Shown here one piece after another: positions 26,870 to 36,727 of a DNA stretch of 64,000 nucleotides. Where the stretch lies: positions 1,844,036-1,908,035 of the forward strand of contig NC_019683.1 of assembly GCF_000316605.1 (NCBI RefSeq). Direction: 5' to 3'. The number at the start of each line of letters is the position of its first letter. The stretch's first letter is position 1. Position numbers and translations under genes: made by a program. Source of the DNA: [Leptolyngbya] sp. PCC 7376. Lineage in GTDB: Bacteria > Cyanobacteriota > Cyanobacteriia > Cyanobacteriales > MRBY01. Below the pieces are notes generated by a model that was not told the DNA's origin, made no database searches, and saw only the letters and a list, made by a program, of their open reading frames with translations.

Positions 26870-29180
26870 ATGCCTCCTGTTAGCATCCCCTTAATTCTTG
26901 AACAACTCCATTCCCTCATTACAATGCAAACTCAGAGGCAGTGGCAATATTGCCTTGCTAATAATGCTGAAGAGATTGACTATAGAGCTTTTCAACAAGA
27001 ACGGCTAGAACCAATCGAAAGGAATGAAAATGACTATCTAGTATTTCCAAAAGGTGGACAACTTGCTTGGTTTTATCAACAATTTACAATTCCGCAGCAC
27101 ACCGGAAATTATGAGCTGGAAGGACTGCATTGTCGGCTGAATCTCACTTGGTGGGCGGGTGAAGCAAAAATTCACGTAAATGGTGAGTTGGCTTGTAAGG
27201 GGGATTTGTTTGATTCTTCGACGCGATTATCCCTCTCCCCTAATGCTAAACCCGGTGAAACTTTTGAAGTGGCGATCGCCCTTATTAGCCCAGGTCATGA
27301 CATCGGGGCTTTGATGAAGTCTGAACTGATTTTTGAGTCGGATAATCCGGCGCAACCAGATGCAGGATTTGTGGCGACCGAGCTAAAAATTTTAAGTCGT
27401 TATCTCGAAAAATATCAGCCAGAAGCATTGCCACAGGTTGAAGCTGCACTGCAAGCATTACCCTTGGATACGTTTCAAAATCGAGCGGAATTGGATCAAG
27501 CTTTGGCGGTAGTGCGCGAGGAATTAATGCCGTTAGCAGCGCCCATTAAAACGCGGCAATTCCATGTAATGGGACATGCTCATCTCGATATGGCATGGCT
27601 TTGGACGACTGATGAGACATGGGAAGTAGGGCAACGAACTTTCAGTTCTGTGTTGAATTTACAGGCGGAATTTCCAGAATTGACGTTTGGTCACAGTACC
27701 CCGGCACTCTACGAATGGATTGAGCAAAATCGACCTCACCTGTGGGAAAAAATCAAAGCAGCAGTGGCGGATGATCGCTGGGAAATTCTGGGGGGAATGT
27801 GGGTTGAGCCGGATGTAAATTTGGTCTCAGGAGAATCTATCATTCGGCAATTTTTGTATGGGCAGCAATATTTTCTGGAGAAATTTGGCAAGACCGCACC
27901 CATCGCTTGGCTGCCAGATACCTTTGGTTTTCCGCAGCAACTCCCTCAAATTTGTAAGCTTTGCGGTATCGAAGCCTTTGGTACAGGCAAGCTCCACTGG
28001 AATGACACCAAACCTTTTCCTCACGGACTGTTTAATTGGCGATCGCCCGACGGAACAGAGCTTTTGACATTTATGACGCCGCCGAATGTCACGGGCATTA
28101 TGGATACGAATCCGATCACGATGACGAATTATGCGTTGAAGTGGGAGGAACAAACCGGACTCAAAGATATTTTTTGGATTCCCGGTGTGGGTGATCATGG
28201 CGGTGGCCCGACCAAAGACATGATTCAAGTAGCTGAAAAATGGCGGCGATCACCCTTCTTCCCAGAGCTGAAATTCTCGACAGCCCAACAGTTTTTAAAT
28301 CAAGTCAAAGACACACCGAATTTGCCAGTTTGGGATGACGAACTTTATCTTGAGTTACATCGCGGCTATTACACTGTTCATCGCGATCAAAAAGAATTTA
28401 ATCGCCGTTGTGAAACCTTATTGCGACAGGTAGAACTTTGGGGAGTTATTGCGAATGCTCTCGGTGAAGATTTTGATCACAATGACATTATTCGTGACCT
28501 CTGGAAAAAGGTTTTATTTAATCAATTCCACGATATTTTACCTGGCACATCCATCCCTGAAGTTTTTGTGGAGGCAAATCGCGATTGGCAATATGTGATC
28601 GATACTGGCGAGAAATTGCTAGAAGAAATATTTGGGGCGATCGCCACCCATATTGATTTATCCAAACCACCCCATCCTGAAGCCAAACCACTACTATTTT
28701 TCAATGATTTAAATTGGGAAAGAGTAGAAATTATCAGCTCTCAAAAGTCCGGTTTGGCCAGATCCCACAGCAGATCGCGGCAAGCATACTTTCTCTTATG
28801 CAATTTATCCTCATCAGCAAACTTGGAAAGAAGCTGATACTGTTCGTCATGCTAGAAATTTCAATACACCATTACGACGTTATCAATGCGAAATCCCTTC
28901 AGCCAGAAATGTTAGTTTACAACCTACAAAAAAATCCTTTTTAAGTTTTAGTGATAACTCATTAGTTCTGCTAGCACTAAAAGAATCAGAAGATAAATCT
29001 GATGTTACTCTTCGTTTTTATGAATCAGCTGGTGCAAAAACAAACTTAGACTTTGAAAATAGTTTTAATTGGCAAATTACCGAAGAGTTAGATGCTTTAG
29101 AAAATACATTGGATACGGCTGCTTTTCCACAGATCCAACCGTGGCAAATTAAAACGCTTAGATTATCGCCGGAACTCTAA
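26870..29180 (+). pseudogene. GH38 alpha-mannosidase broken by internal deletion and frameshift
   Basis: The N-terminal 655-codon frame (to 28837) reads as GH38 alpha-mannosidase: GHAHLDMAWLW (metal-binding His and Asp), GGMWVEPDVNL, WLPDTFGFP (nucleophile Asp), GDHGGGPT and FNQFHDILPGTS. After NDLNWERVEIISSQKSG at about 28750 the frame goes out and stops. Another frame then reads VWPDPTADRGKHTFSYAIYPH and continues to a TAA at 29180; this is the normal C-terminal motif of the family. Full-length enzymes have about 1000-1040 residues; here about 790 codons remain, so roughly 250 residues of the C-terminal beta-sandwich region are gone. Probably inactive. The stop codon overlaps by two bases the stop of the convergent cyclase gene. 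Confidence 0.88.
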
Positions 29181-32100
29181 ATATCGAGTTTGCTGTTGAT
29201 GCCGCGACGAAGCTTGCTGATAAGGCGATCGCAATGAATTCGGACAACCTTATCATCAGGGTCAATCTTCTGTAATTTCGCAAAAAGCTGGAAAGCGATC
29301 TGACGTTTCTCTTCATGCAACGCTGTAATAGCTTCGGTAAAGAGCGGCAAAGTTTCTCGTTTAGCGCGGTCAGAACGTAGCAACACCTCATACAACGTCG
29401 TCGGATGCGATCGCCCCCGCACCGTGACTCGGTCAATTTCGCGCACCATCAACTGAGGACAATATTTGTAGGTTTCCTCCGAGATGAGTAGCCGTACCCC
29501 ATAGAATTTGGTCAGAGATTCAATTCGTGCGGCTAAGTTCACCGAGTCGCCAATCACTGTTGTTTCCATCCGATTTTGACCGCCAACCGTCCCCAACAAC
29601 AAATCCCCAGTATGAATACCAATACCAATCTGTAACTCCGGATAATCACTCGAAGTGTGCTGCTCTAGTTCCTCCAACATGGCGATCGCCGCCCGCAAAG
29701 CATCATCAGGTTCATTGGGAAATAACGCCATAATCCCATCGCCAATATATTTGTCGATAAAGCCACTATGCCCCTCAATCAAAGGCTCCATACGACCTAG
29801 ATAATCATTAAGCAACGCAAACACATCCTCTGCAGGCAGCCCTTCTGAAATCGATGTAAATCTCCGAATATCTGCAAACAAAATCGTCATTTGGCGCTGA
29901 TTTTGTTCGCCGAGATTAACCTCTTCAAGACTGGTTTTATTGAGCAGCTGCAAAAATTCCTGCGGAACAAAACGCCGCAAACTGTCATTCACATCTGAAA
30001 GTTTGTGGATATAACTTTCACGCTCGGCTTCCACCTGTCGCCGCAGTCGAATATCCTGGAACGCCACAATCGCAAACTCCACTTCACCATCTTCATTTTT
30101 AACCGGCGTTCCCCAACTCTCAATCGGCAGCGTCACGCCATCATCACGTCGAATTTCAATATCATCCGTCCCTGAACTATTCCCTAATAAAGCTTGGATG
30201 AGTGAGAGATCCATCGACGTGTAATAGTCATCAGTCCCAGCTTTATAGAGATTATAGGTTTCAGCAATATTTGTAATCGTGACATCCTCGACTACACCTT
30301 TTTGGAGCATATCTATCGCAAGACGATTGAGATAATAGGGACGACCTTCCGGACGCACAATCACCACTCCCACAGGCATCGCTTCGAGGAAATTGCGTAA
30401 TCGCGTTTCACTTTCGCTGAGCTGAAAATAGAGCTGGGCATTTTTGACAGAAATGCTGGAGAGTTGCAAATGGGTTTTAATGCGCGCCAATAATTCTGTT
30501 TTGGAAATTGGTTTTGTTAAATAATCATTTGCACCACAGTTAAAACCTGCCACCAGGTCATTTACTTGATTCTTGGCAGTGAGCATCACTACGGGCAACT
30601 CATCGAGAGAATATTTTTCGCGTAACTTTTTGCAGACTTCATACCCTGTCATCCTCGGCATCATAATGTCCAGCAAAACAATGTCAGGTTTAATGCCGGA
30701 TTCGATCAGCTGCAACGCCTCAATACCGTTGCTGGCTTGGGCGATCGCATAATCCTGTAGCGAGAGATGATTCACCAAAACCTGCACATTTACAGGTTCA
30801 TCATCCACAATCAAAATCGAATAGCGCTCCTCATGGTCTGCCCTCAAGGTTTCAGGATCAGTTAAAAAGCCTCGCTCCGCATCCCCTACCAATCGACGCA
30901 TTACAAAGGATTGTTGAATATTTTCAAGGGCTTGAGCGGGAGCGCTCCGTTCTGTAGCAATAACAGTTTCAGTGCTCGCAGGCAATGTAAAGCTAAAGGT
31001 TGATCCTTGATCTGGTTCTGACGTTACGGCGATCGCCCCACCATGCAATTCCACCAATTTTTTGGTGATCGCCAAACCTAGACCCGTCCCACTATATTCT
31101 CGTGCGGAAGACCCATCCACCTGCTCAAAAGATTCAAAAATCCGAGTCTGCTGTTCTGCGGGAATACCAATCCCCGTATCACTCACCGCAATGTTAATCG
31201 TCTCCCCTACCTGCTCTGCGGTAATGCGGATATAGCCCTGATCTGTAAACTTAATGGCATTACCGATTAGATTATGAAAAATTTGCTGGAGACGATTTTC
31301 ATCCGCATGAACAGGAATTAAATCCTCAGCAACTTGATTCTCGAAACTAATGAGCGAATGTTTTACCAAAGGTCGACAAAGCGTTAGCACCACTTCGACC
31401 AACTCCCGCAAGGCAATCGGCTTACATTGCAGCTCTAGTTCCGTATGTTTGAGTTTAAAGAAATCGAGTAAATCATCCACTAAACTCCCCAAACGCCGAC
31501 CACTAGAGACAATCATGGCAAGATTTTGCTGCGTTTCTAAGGGAAGCTGCCCCGTAACACCATCCAGTAAGGATTCTGCGATGCCGATAATGCCATTAAG
31601 AGGAGTGCGCAGTTCATGGGAAGTATTCGACAAAAATTCATCCTTAAGGGTATCGAGCCGCTGCAATTCTTGGTTATGTTCTTGGAGAGAGGAAAATGAA
31701 ATTTCCAGCTGACTCGCCATCAATTCCACCGAGCGAGCAAGTTCACCAATTTCGTCTTTCCGTTCCCGTTCCGGTAAGCTTTGTTGCCAATTGCCAAGGG
31801 TAATAGCTCGCACCGATTTCGTGAAATGCCGTAGCGGTAAAATCACCCAATTCGCTGTCGCAAATCCGAGTCCAATCGTCACGGCGATCGCCCCAACACA
31901 AAGCCAAACATTTTGGCGCATATTGGCATTAATTTCTGCCATATATTCAGCTTCAGGGATGACCACAAAAATCATCCAATCTAAACCATATTCATCCTGA
32001 AATGGCACAATTTTTAGCCATTGTCTTTTACCCTGATAGTCAAATTCGACAGACTGCGATCGCCGCTGCTCAGACCAATTCGGTTGCTTTTCAGTCAGAT

Positions 32101-33013
32101 ATTGACCCACAGATCGAACCAGTGGATCGTCAAAATTCTGTAATGTGGCACGCTTCTGGGTATTTTCAGTTTCAGGTTGCTTCGTAAAAGTAGAAATCCC
32201 GGTCGAGGTACTAACGAGCTGCCCATCTCGCTCTGCAATAAATATTGTTTTATCTTTGCCCACCAGCAAATTTTCGGCCAAAAACTGGTCGAGATCATTC
32301 AACGTCAGATCAACGCTACAGACTCCCTGTAATGTCTGCATAACGCCATCATAAATCGGGTAGCTCGCCGTTAAATACAAATAGGTGTTAGTGATATCTG
32401 CATGGATCGGCGTCCATTTTTCTCCGCCGATGGCGATCGCCGACTGATACCAATCCCGCTCAGCCGCATTATAAATCTCTTGTTCGATTTCGTAGGGAGA
32501 TGAACTGATGCGATTTCCCTGTAAATCAAGATCATAAAAAGTGGTACGAAATCCAGTTTCAGCATTCGCCACTGCGACAAACATCGTTTCATTTTCAGTT
32601 TTCACCCCTAAAAAAGATCCTTGATTTGCCGATCCACAATATATCCAAGACGCCTCTGGAAAAGCCTGCAATTGACTGGCTAAAAAACGTGTTTGAGTCT
32701 CAATATCACCTGTAAAATCAAGGTCAAAAAATCCCTGTTCAACGGCATTGACTGTTAACCGATTAATTCGATGGGGTAAGGCTAAATAGGATTGAAGTTT
32801 CTCTTCTAGCCGACCGGATAACTCAGTTTGTAATTGATCTTTAATTTGGTGGATCGATGCTTGCCCTGTCCGATATGACCAAAAACTTGTTAACCCAACA
32901 ACTGCACAAATCTGCACTACAAACGGCACTGTCATCGTGCTGCGGAGTGGAACCCTATTCAAACAACGGGCGATCGCCGTCTTTAAGCCTGAGAATGAGT
33001 CAGGTGATGTCAT
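29177..33013 (-). CDS. Membrane sensor histidine kinase-receiver-PAS-adenylate cyclase fusion
   Basis: A 1278-residue signalling protein that would couple an external signal to phosphorelay and cyclic nucleotide synthesis. Order: TM1 (about 28-45), periplasmic Cache-like domain (50-345), TM2 (366-392), HAMP (392-445), HisKA with SHELRTPLNG (His466), HATPase with NLIGNAIKFT, DTGIGIP and GTGLGLAI (610-650), receiver with LIVDDEP, phospho-acceptor Asp782 and Lys834, PAS-like segment (868-1000) and class III cyclase (1040-1215). In the cyclase, Asp1048 and Asp1092 are metal ligands, Lys1088 and Thr1152 fit adenine selection, Asn1159 and Arg1163 fit transition-state stabilisation, so ATP is the likely substrate. 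It resembles CyaC-type proteins in combining these modules. Confidence 0.93.
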   Translation of the reverse strand: MTSPDSFSGLKTAIARCLNRVPLRSTMTVPFVVQICAVVGLTSFWSYRTGQASIHQIKDQLQTELSGRLEEKLQSYLALPHRINRLTVNAVEQGFFDLDFTGDIETQTRFLASQLQAFPEASWIYCGSANQGSFLGVKTENETMFVAVANAETGFRTTFYDLDLQGNRISSSPYEIEQEIYNAAERDWYQSAIAIGGEKWTPIHADITNTYLYLTASYPIYDGVMQTLQGVCSVDLTLNDLDQFLAENLLVGKDKTIFIAERDGQLVSTSTGISTFTKQPETENTQKRATLQNFDDPLVRSVGQYLTEKQPNWSEQRRSQSVEFDYQGKRQWLKIVPFQDEYGLDWMIFVVIPEAEYMAEINANMRQNVWLCVGAIAVTIGLGFATANWVILPLRHFTKSVRAITLGNWQQSLPERERKDEIGELARSVELMASQLEISFSSLQEHNQELQRLDTLKDEFLSNTSHELRTPLNGIIGIAESLLDGVTGQLPLETQQNLAMIVSSGRRLGSLVDDLLDFFKLKHTELELQCKPIALRELVEVVLTLCRPLVKHSLISFENQVAEDLIPVHADENRLQQIFHNLIGNAIKFTDQGYIRITAEQVGETINIAVSDTGIGIPAEQQTRIFESFEQVDGSSAREYSGTGLGLAITKKLVELHGGAIAVTSEPDQGSTFSFTLPASTETVIATERSAPAQALENIQQSFVMRRLVGDAERGFLTDPETLRADHEERYSILIVDDEPVNVQVLVNHLSLQDYAIAQASNGIEALQLIESGIKPDIVLLDIMMPRMTGYEVCKKLREKYSLDELPVVMLTAKNQVNDLVAGFNCGANDYLTKPISKTELLARIKTHLQLSSISVKNAQLYFQLSESETRLRNFLEAMPVGVVIVRPEGRPYYLNRLAIDMLQKGVVEDVTITNIAETYNLYKAGTDDYYTSMDLSLIQALLGNSSGTDDIEIRRDDGVTLPIESWGTPVKNEDGEVEFAIVAFQDIRLRRQVEAERESYIHKLSDVNDSLRRFVPQEFLQLLNKTSLEEVNLGEQNQRQMTILFADIRRFTSISEGLPAEDVFALLNDYLGRMEPLIEGHSGFIDKYIGDGIMALFPNEPDDALRAAIAMLEELEQHTSSDYPELQIGIGIHTGDLLLGTVGGQNRMETTVIGDSVNLAARIESLTKFYGVRLLISEETYKYCPQLMVREIDRVTVRGRSHPTTLYEVLLRSDRAKRETLPLFTEAITALHEEKRQIAFQLFAKLQKIDPDDKVVRIHCDRLISKLRRGINSKLDI

Positions 33014-33254
33014 GGCGGCTGGGGCAAGGTAGAATGCAACCTTTTCGAGCGAGGCAAACCAGAGGTTTGCTCGATAGAAATTTGGTAATTCATTTTATCG
33101 TATCGCTATTCCGCCAAACTCAAACCCACAGTGAATTTCACATTCCCCAGACTCCAGAGCAAATCACTCGCGAACATCTATAGATCCTCATGGCTCAACA
33201 CAGATAAATCTCATCTGTCTAAATCACGATTGGGAGAGAAATAAACCTAAATTA

Positions 33255-33914
33255 TTACTCAGTAGGCACACCAAAATACTGGTCATCAAAAAAGAGAATT
33301 TGTTGTTCTTCTTTCAGCTGATTCAGCAGACGGCTAATGGTAACTCGCGTTGTGCCTAAAACAGAAGCAAGGTTGTCATGGGTCAAGCCAAAGGGAATTT
33401 TTAAGCCTGTTTCTTGGGGCTCACCATACATCTTCGCAAGAAATTCTAAATAGAGACGCAACTGATCAACTGTGCGTTTTTGTCCCAAAATTGTCCGCAG
33501 CATAATTTGCTTATGGGACTGGTATTGCAGGTGCTCTAGGACTTTTGCTTTTAGGTTTTGCCAACGGTCTAGGTCAGCCCAATATACCCAAAAAATTGTC
33601 GTGCGGTCAGTCTGGGCGATCGCCTCAAAACTCAAATCATCACTCTTAAACACATCAATGGCTTGGTTCTCACCAACAAAATCGATCGCAGTATTAACCA
33701 AGTCGATCGAAGCACCCACTGGCAAAGTTTGAATACGACTTTCTAGACGAACATATCCTCCATCAATGAAATACAACAAACCAGAACGTGTCGGGATTTT
33801 CTCCTCGCGAAAAAACGTACGTGCTCGGTAATGTTCTGTTGCCCACGTCCGTAATTCTTCGGTGATCAATGAGGTTGTTGTTACTTCACTATTGTTGGTA
33901 GAGGGGTAGGTCAT
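33255..33914 (-). CDS. CRP/FNR-family transcriptional regulator
   Basis: DNA-binding regulator of the CRP/FNR superfamily. From the ATG at 33914 it has 219 residues: a cyclic-nucleotide-binding-like beta-barrel (SGLLYFIDGGYVRLES, then VGENQAIDV), a dimerisation helix and a C-terminal winged helix-turn-helix (LTHDNLASVLGTTRVTISRLLNQL). The effector domain lacks the clear GE-L-x(8)-R-x-A phosphate cassette of cAMP receptors, so the effector may not be cAMP, even though a cyclase gene is next to it. The frame is open further upstream to 33998, but the ATG gives the expected family length. It is divergently arranged with the following plus-strand gene; the spacer could contain its own operator, which I cannot identify. 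Confidence 0.85.
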   Translation of the reverse strand: MTYPSTNNSEVTTTSLITEELRTWATEHYRARTFFREEKIPTRSGLLYFIDGGYVRLESRIQTLPVGASIDLVNTAIDFVGENQAIDVFKSDDLSFEAIAQTDRTTIFWVYWADLDRWQNLKAKVLEHLQYQSHKQIMLRTILGQKRTVDQLRLYLEFLAKMYGEPQETGLKIPFGLTHDNLASVLGTTRVTISRLLNQLKEEQQILFFDDQYFGVPTE

Positions 33915-34150
33915 ATTTTTTACACTACAAAAATCAGACGGCCTACTGATTAAGATTGACGATAATAAGGGAAATCTGAGGGGATTTTCTGGCGTCAACG
34001 AAATCAGACGACGAATGCTGGGGAATGGTCATACTGGGTTGCAATAACTCAAAAGAAGCTGAGTCTGACTGTAATATCCTAGGGGGGTTTCCAGCTCTTG
34101 GCAACTTTCTGATTGTGCGTGTTTACACTAGTAGTCACACCCTTAATTTA

Positions 34151-34864
34151 ATGTTAGGTCTAAAGTCGGCGATCGCCCAAGGGTTTCCGATACCTACGGG
34201 GTGTTCAATTCCCCTCAGTTCAAGTTTTCAACGTCAGGGTTTAGGCTTCCGTTCAGCAGTCTTATTACAACTAAGCGCTCATCAAGAGAAAAGCTTACAA
34301 GAATTGCAGGATAAGGCTTACGACCATTTCCAAACTCCTCGTATCTCACCGCCAGAATTTGCAAAAGCTTGGCAATTCGAAGTCACGATCACTGAGACAG
34401 GTTGGTTAGAGTTCTACCTAGATCAAAAAAGCTTAGGGCGATGGTTAGATTGCTGTCGACAAGAGTTAGTGACATTAGAGCCGGAAGTAATCCTTCCCCT
34501 TGATCAAGCCACACCACCAAATTTTCGATATCACTATCTTTGGCATCGTTGCAAAGACCTTAGTCAATTAGCAAAGGAATTTGCACATCATGGTTCACCT
34601 CAATGGCAATTTGCGAATTACACCATTCCAGTCTGGGAACAGACATTACTCGATGGCACAGTCCGCTTTCTCTTTGCCACTCTCATTAACCAAGAGCTAG
34701 GCGATCGCCACTTCCAAACGGTTGATAAAGCATTTTGGGAATTCCACCGCCATTGCCACCTATTTGCTTTTTATCCTGCACAACCGGAACGATTTTGGCA
34801 CTATTGCGCTTGGTTAGATCTTGTACAAGCGATCGCCGCATCCCATCTTTCGACCAGCATCTAA
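34151..34864 (+). CDS. Conserved cyanobacterial-type protein, function unknown
   Basis: About 237 residues from the ATG at 34151; the frame is open back to 34025, but the upstream part looks like non-coding sequence. Motifs include IAQGFPIPTG near the N-terminus, RYHYLWHRCKDLSQLA in the middle and a His/Trp-rich C-terminal half (FWEFHRHCHLFAF, ERFWHYCAWLDLVQ). The C-terminal helical part resembles a DALR anticodon-binding bundle, but I cannot support that call strongly. No signal peptide or membrane span. It is divergent from the CRP-like regulator. Protein-coding status is likely; function unknown. Confidence 0.6.
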   Translation: MLGLKSAIAQGFPIPTGCSIPLSSSFQRQGLGFRSAVLLQLSAHQEKSLQELQDKAYDHFQTPRISPPEFAKAWQFEVTITETGWLEFYLDQKSLGRWLDCCRQELVTLEPEVILPLDQATPPNFRYHYLWHRCKDLSQLAKEFAHHGSPQWQFANYTIPVWEQTLLDGTVRFLFATLINQELGDRHFQTVDKAFWEFHRHCHLFAFYPAQPERFWHYCAWLDLVQAIAASHLSTSI

Positions 34865-35059
34865 TCCAAAATCACAGTCAAATCACATCGACCCACCGAG
34901 AAAGAATGAGTATAAGCACCTACGCCAAACCCCTTGTGCTGACTGTAATATAGCCGATTGTCTTTACAGCAAAAGCATCCAATTTTTACAGAAAGTTCAC
35001 AAAAGTGTGGCATTTTCCGAAAAGATGAACTAAACTAACTGGTGTGTGAGGAGCGAACC

Positions 35060-35106
35060 AAGAAAAGAGCTGAGACGAAACACGGAAAGTCGCCAGCTCT
35101 TTTCTT
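35060..35106 (-). terminator. Perfect 13 bp inverted repeat downstream of the small secreted protein gene
   Basis: AAGAAAAGAGCTG (35060-35072) pairs exactly with CAGCTCTTTTCTT (35094-35106) around a 21-base loop that can extend the stem with GAC/GTC. The T-rich arm lies on the 3' side for either strand, so it may terminate both ways. It follows the gene ending at 35162 by about 55 bp. Confidence 0.55.
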
Positions 35107-35161
35107 GTGCCTATTTTTAGACTTGCTGACGACTTTCATCATGTATGGTGACAATTCCAGG

Positions 35162-35599
35162 TCATAACAGTTCGATTCGACCATCATCTTTGAGATACAG
35201 AGAGCTATTACCAAAGCCATCTCCCCAGAGCAGCTCAACCTGAAGATTATTGGTTGAGATCTCACGGACTCTCGCTTCAACACTGAGTCCCTGCACATCC
35301 CAGAAGAGAAAGGATGCATTCTGCTTTGTGCTGCCGCTGAGGGTGACTCGTTGTCCAGGACTCAGGGCGATCGCCTCAACAGAGCTTGGCTGTTCGATAC
35401 TGATAATGCTGCCTGTGCGATTAATAATTTCAAAGCTAATCCATTCTCCTGGCGTGACGCGAACAGGTCGATTGGTACAACTGGTGTTCGCCACGCAACT
35501 CTGGGCGATCGCCGCAGGTGGTTGCATCGGCATCATCACCATTGCTCCTAAAAGACCACCACCAATTCCTAACAAAGATTTCTGAACTATACCCATCAT
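35162..35599 (-). CDS. Small secreted protein, function unknown
   Basis: From the ATG at 35599 the product is 145 residues: a signal peptide (MMGIVQKSLLGIGGGLLGAM, cleavage after AIAQ) and a mature part of about 110 residues rich in beta strands, with a Cys pair in SCVANTSC. It could be a small periplasmic beta-sandwich protein: the mature sequence has VRVTPGEWISFEIINRTG, a pattern common in immunoglobulin-like strands. The frame extends 7 codons upstream to another possible start. No named family recognised. A strong hairpin follows the gene. Confidence 0.7.
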   Translation of the reverse strand: MMGIVQKSLLGIGGGLLGAMVMMPMQPPAAIAQSCVANTSCTNRPVRVTPGEWISFEIINRTGSIISIEQPSSVEAIALSPGQRVTLSGSTKQNASFLFWDVQGLSVEARVREISTNNLQVELLWGDGFGNSSLYLKDDGRIELL

Positions 35600-35716
35600 G
35601 CAATCACACTCCAAAACCAATCTACATACAGCATCATCATTCCCAGTCTAGCCTTACCTTTTTGCTCCTGAGCAAAGCAGACTACAAATTTTTGCGTGAA
35701 TCAACTTCTGCTGCTG

Positions 35717-36697
35717 TTATCCTGATTGTCCATCTGATTTCAAATCTGACAACCACCCAAAGACCTTGCTGGGGCTGCATTCTACTTGAGTGACAAGCAC
35801 ATTGCTTATCAAAGGAGGTGGGCTAGGAATTGGCTGAAAAGTACAAAGTTTTTCTACACGATAATCTTCATCATCCTTAGCTTGTGAACCTCTCCAATCG
35901 TATTGCAACACCAACTCCTGACTCCCTTCACCCTTTGGATTGGTGTAGGGATCCAACAATAACCAATCTTTATCTTCCTTGAGACGAGCCGTTTTATTTT
36001 CGACCTGCTCAAATAGCTGCAGGATTGTCGGAACCAAAATATTTTCCTGTTCCAATTCCTGATCGACTTCGGCCCACAGACGATTAGCGTAATGCTCTTG
36101 TATCTCAACATCTAGCAAATCTAAAATAAATACCCCTCGTGGATCTTGAGCACTACGGTTGGGAGTACGCACCACAAATAGGCTTTCGCTGAGATCATCA
36201 CTGTAGAGGGACGGATATTCAACAATAAAATCTGAAAGGACAAGATAAAACTGAATCCAAAAGCTCAGCAACAATTGTGAACCCAATATCAAAAAAATAC
36301 GAATCCTTTCTTTCGTGTTGGGTAATTTTTTTTGGAGACTCTCATTCCAAAAATAAGGCAAAGCATAAATGATCGCGGAGATGACTGGCCAAATAATAAT
36401 TGCCGTACTCCAGCTTCCAATCTCCCAGCTCCCAAAAATAAATACTGTAATGACAGCTGCAGTAATCCAAGGGGCAAGGGTCGACCGTTCTTCCTTAACG
36501 ACCCAACTAATACCCACAATGAGAAACATCCAACCACAGGATGCAAGGAACTCTGCAACGATACTGTTTTCCTGACCGATGAGAGTCGCCAGAATAGACA
36601 TTAAACCAGAAATGCCGCTCAGCCAGATGGTAGTTTGCCATGAGTACCAGCGTTTTGGTCGATATTTTTCGAACAGTTCCTTTAGTTTTTTACCCAT
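35717..36697 (-). CDS. Multi-pass membrane protein (DUF5357-like)
   Basis: Encodes 326 residues. The N-terminal part has RPKRWYSWQTTIWLSGISG followed by four or five hydrophobic segments (about 20-40, 45-66, 73-92, 96-113, 130-158); the rest (about 160-326) is a hydrophilic extracytoplasmic or cytoplasmic domain. The YSWQT opening and GW-x-FLI-x-G-x-x-W segment resemble the cyanobacterial DUF5357 family, which has been discussed in relation to filament/septum proteins; that family call is from memory and moderate. It lies on the same strand as, and 30 bp downstream of, the OppC-type gene, so they may be co-transcribed. Confidence 0.65.
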   Translation of the reverse strand: MGKKLKELFEKYRPKRWYSWQTTIWLSGISGLMSILATLIGQENSIVAEFLASCGWMFLIVGISWVVKEERSTLAPWITAAVITVFIFGSWEIGSWSTAIIIWPVISAIIYALPYFWNESLQKKLPNTKERIRIFLILGSQLLLSFWIQFYLVLSDFIVEYPSLYSDDLSESLFVVRTPNRSAQDPRGVFILDLLDVEIQEHYANRLWAEVDQELEQENILVPTILQLFEQVENKTARLKEDKDWLLLDPYTNPKGEGSQELVLQYDWRGSQAKDDEDYRVEKLCTFQPIPSPPPLISNVLVTQVECSPSKVFGWLSDLKSDGQSG

Positions 36698-36727
36698 TAG
36701 ATCGGCGGGAACGTCTAGTTTTTCAGG

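Noticed and set aside
34151-34864. Possible Cas6-like or DALR anticodon-binding protein
   Set aside because: Only loose resemblance; no CRISPR array or aminoacyl-tRNA synthetase context, so left as unknown.
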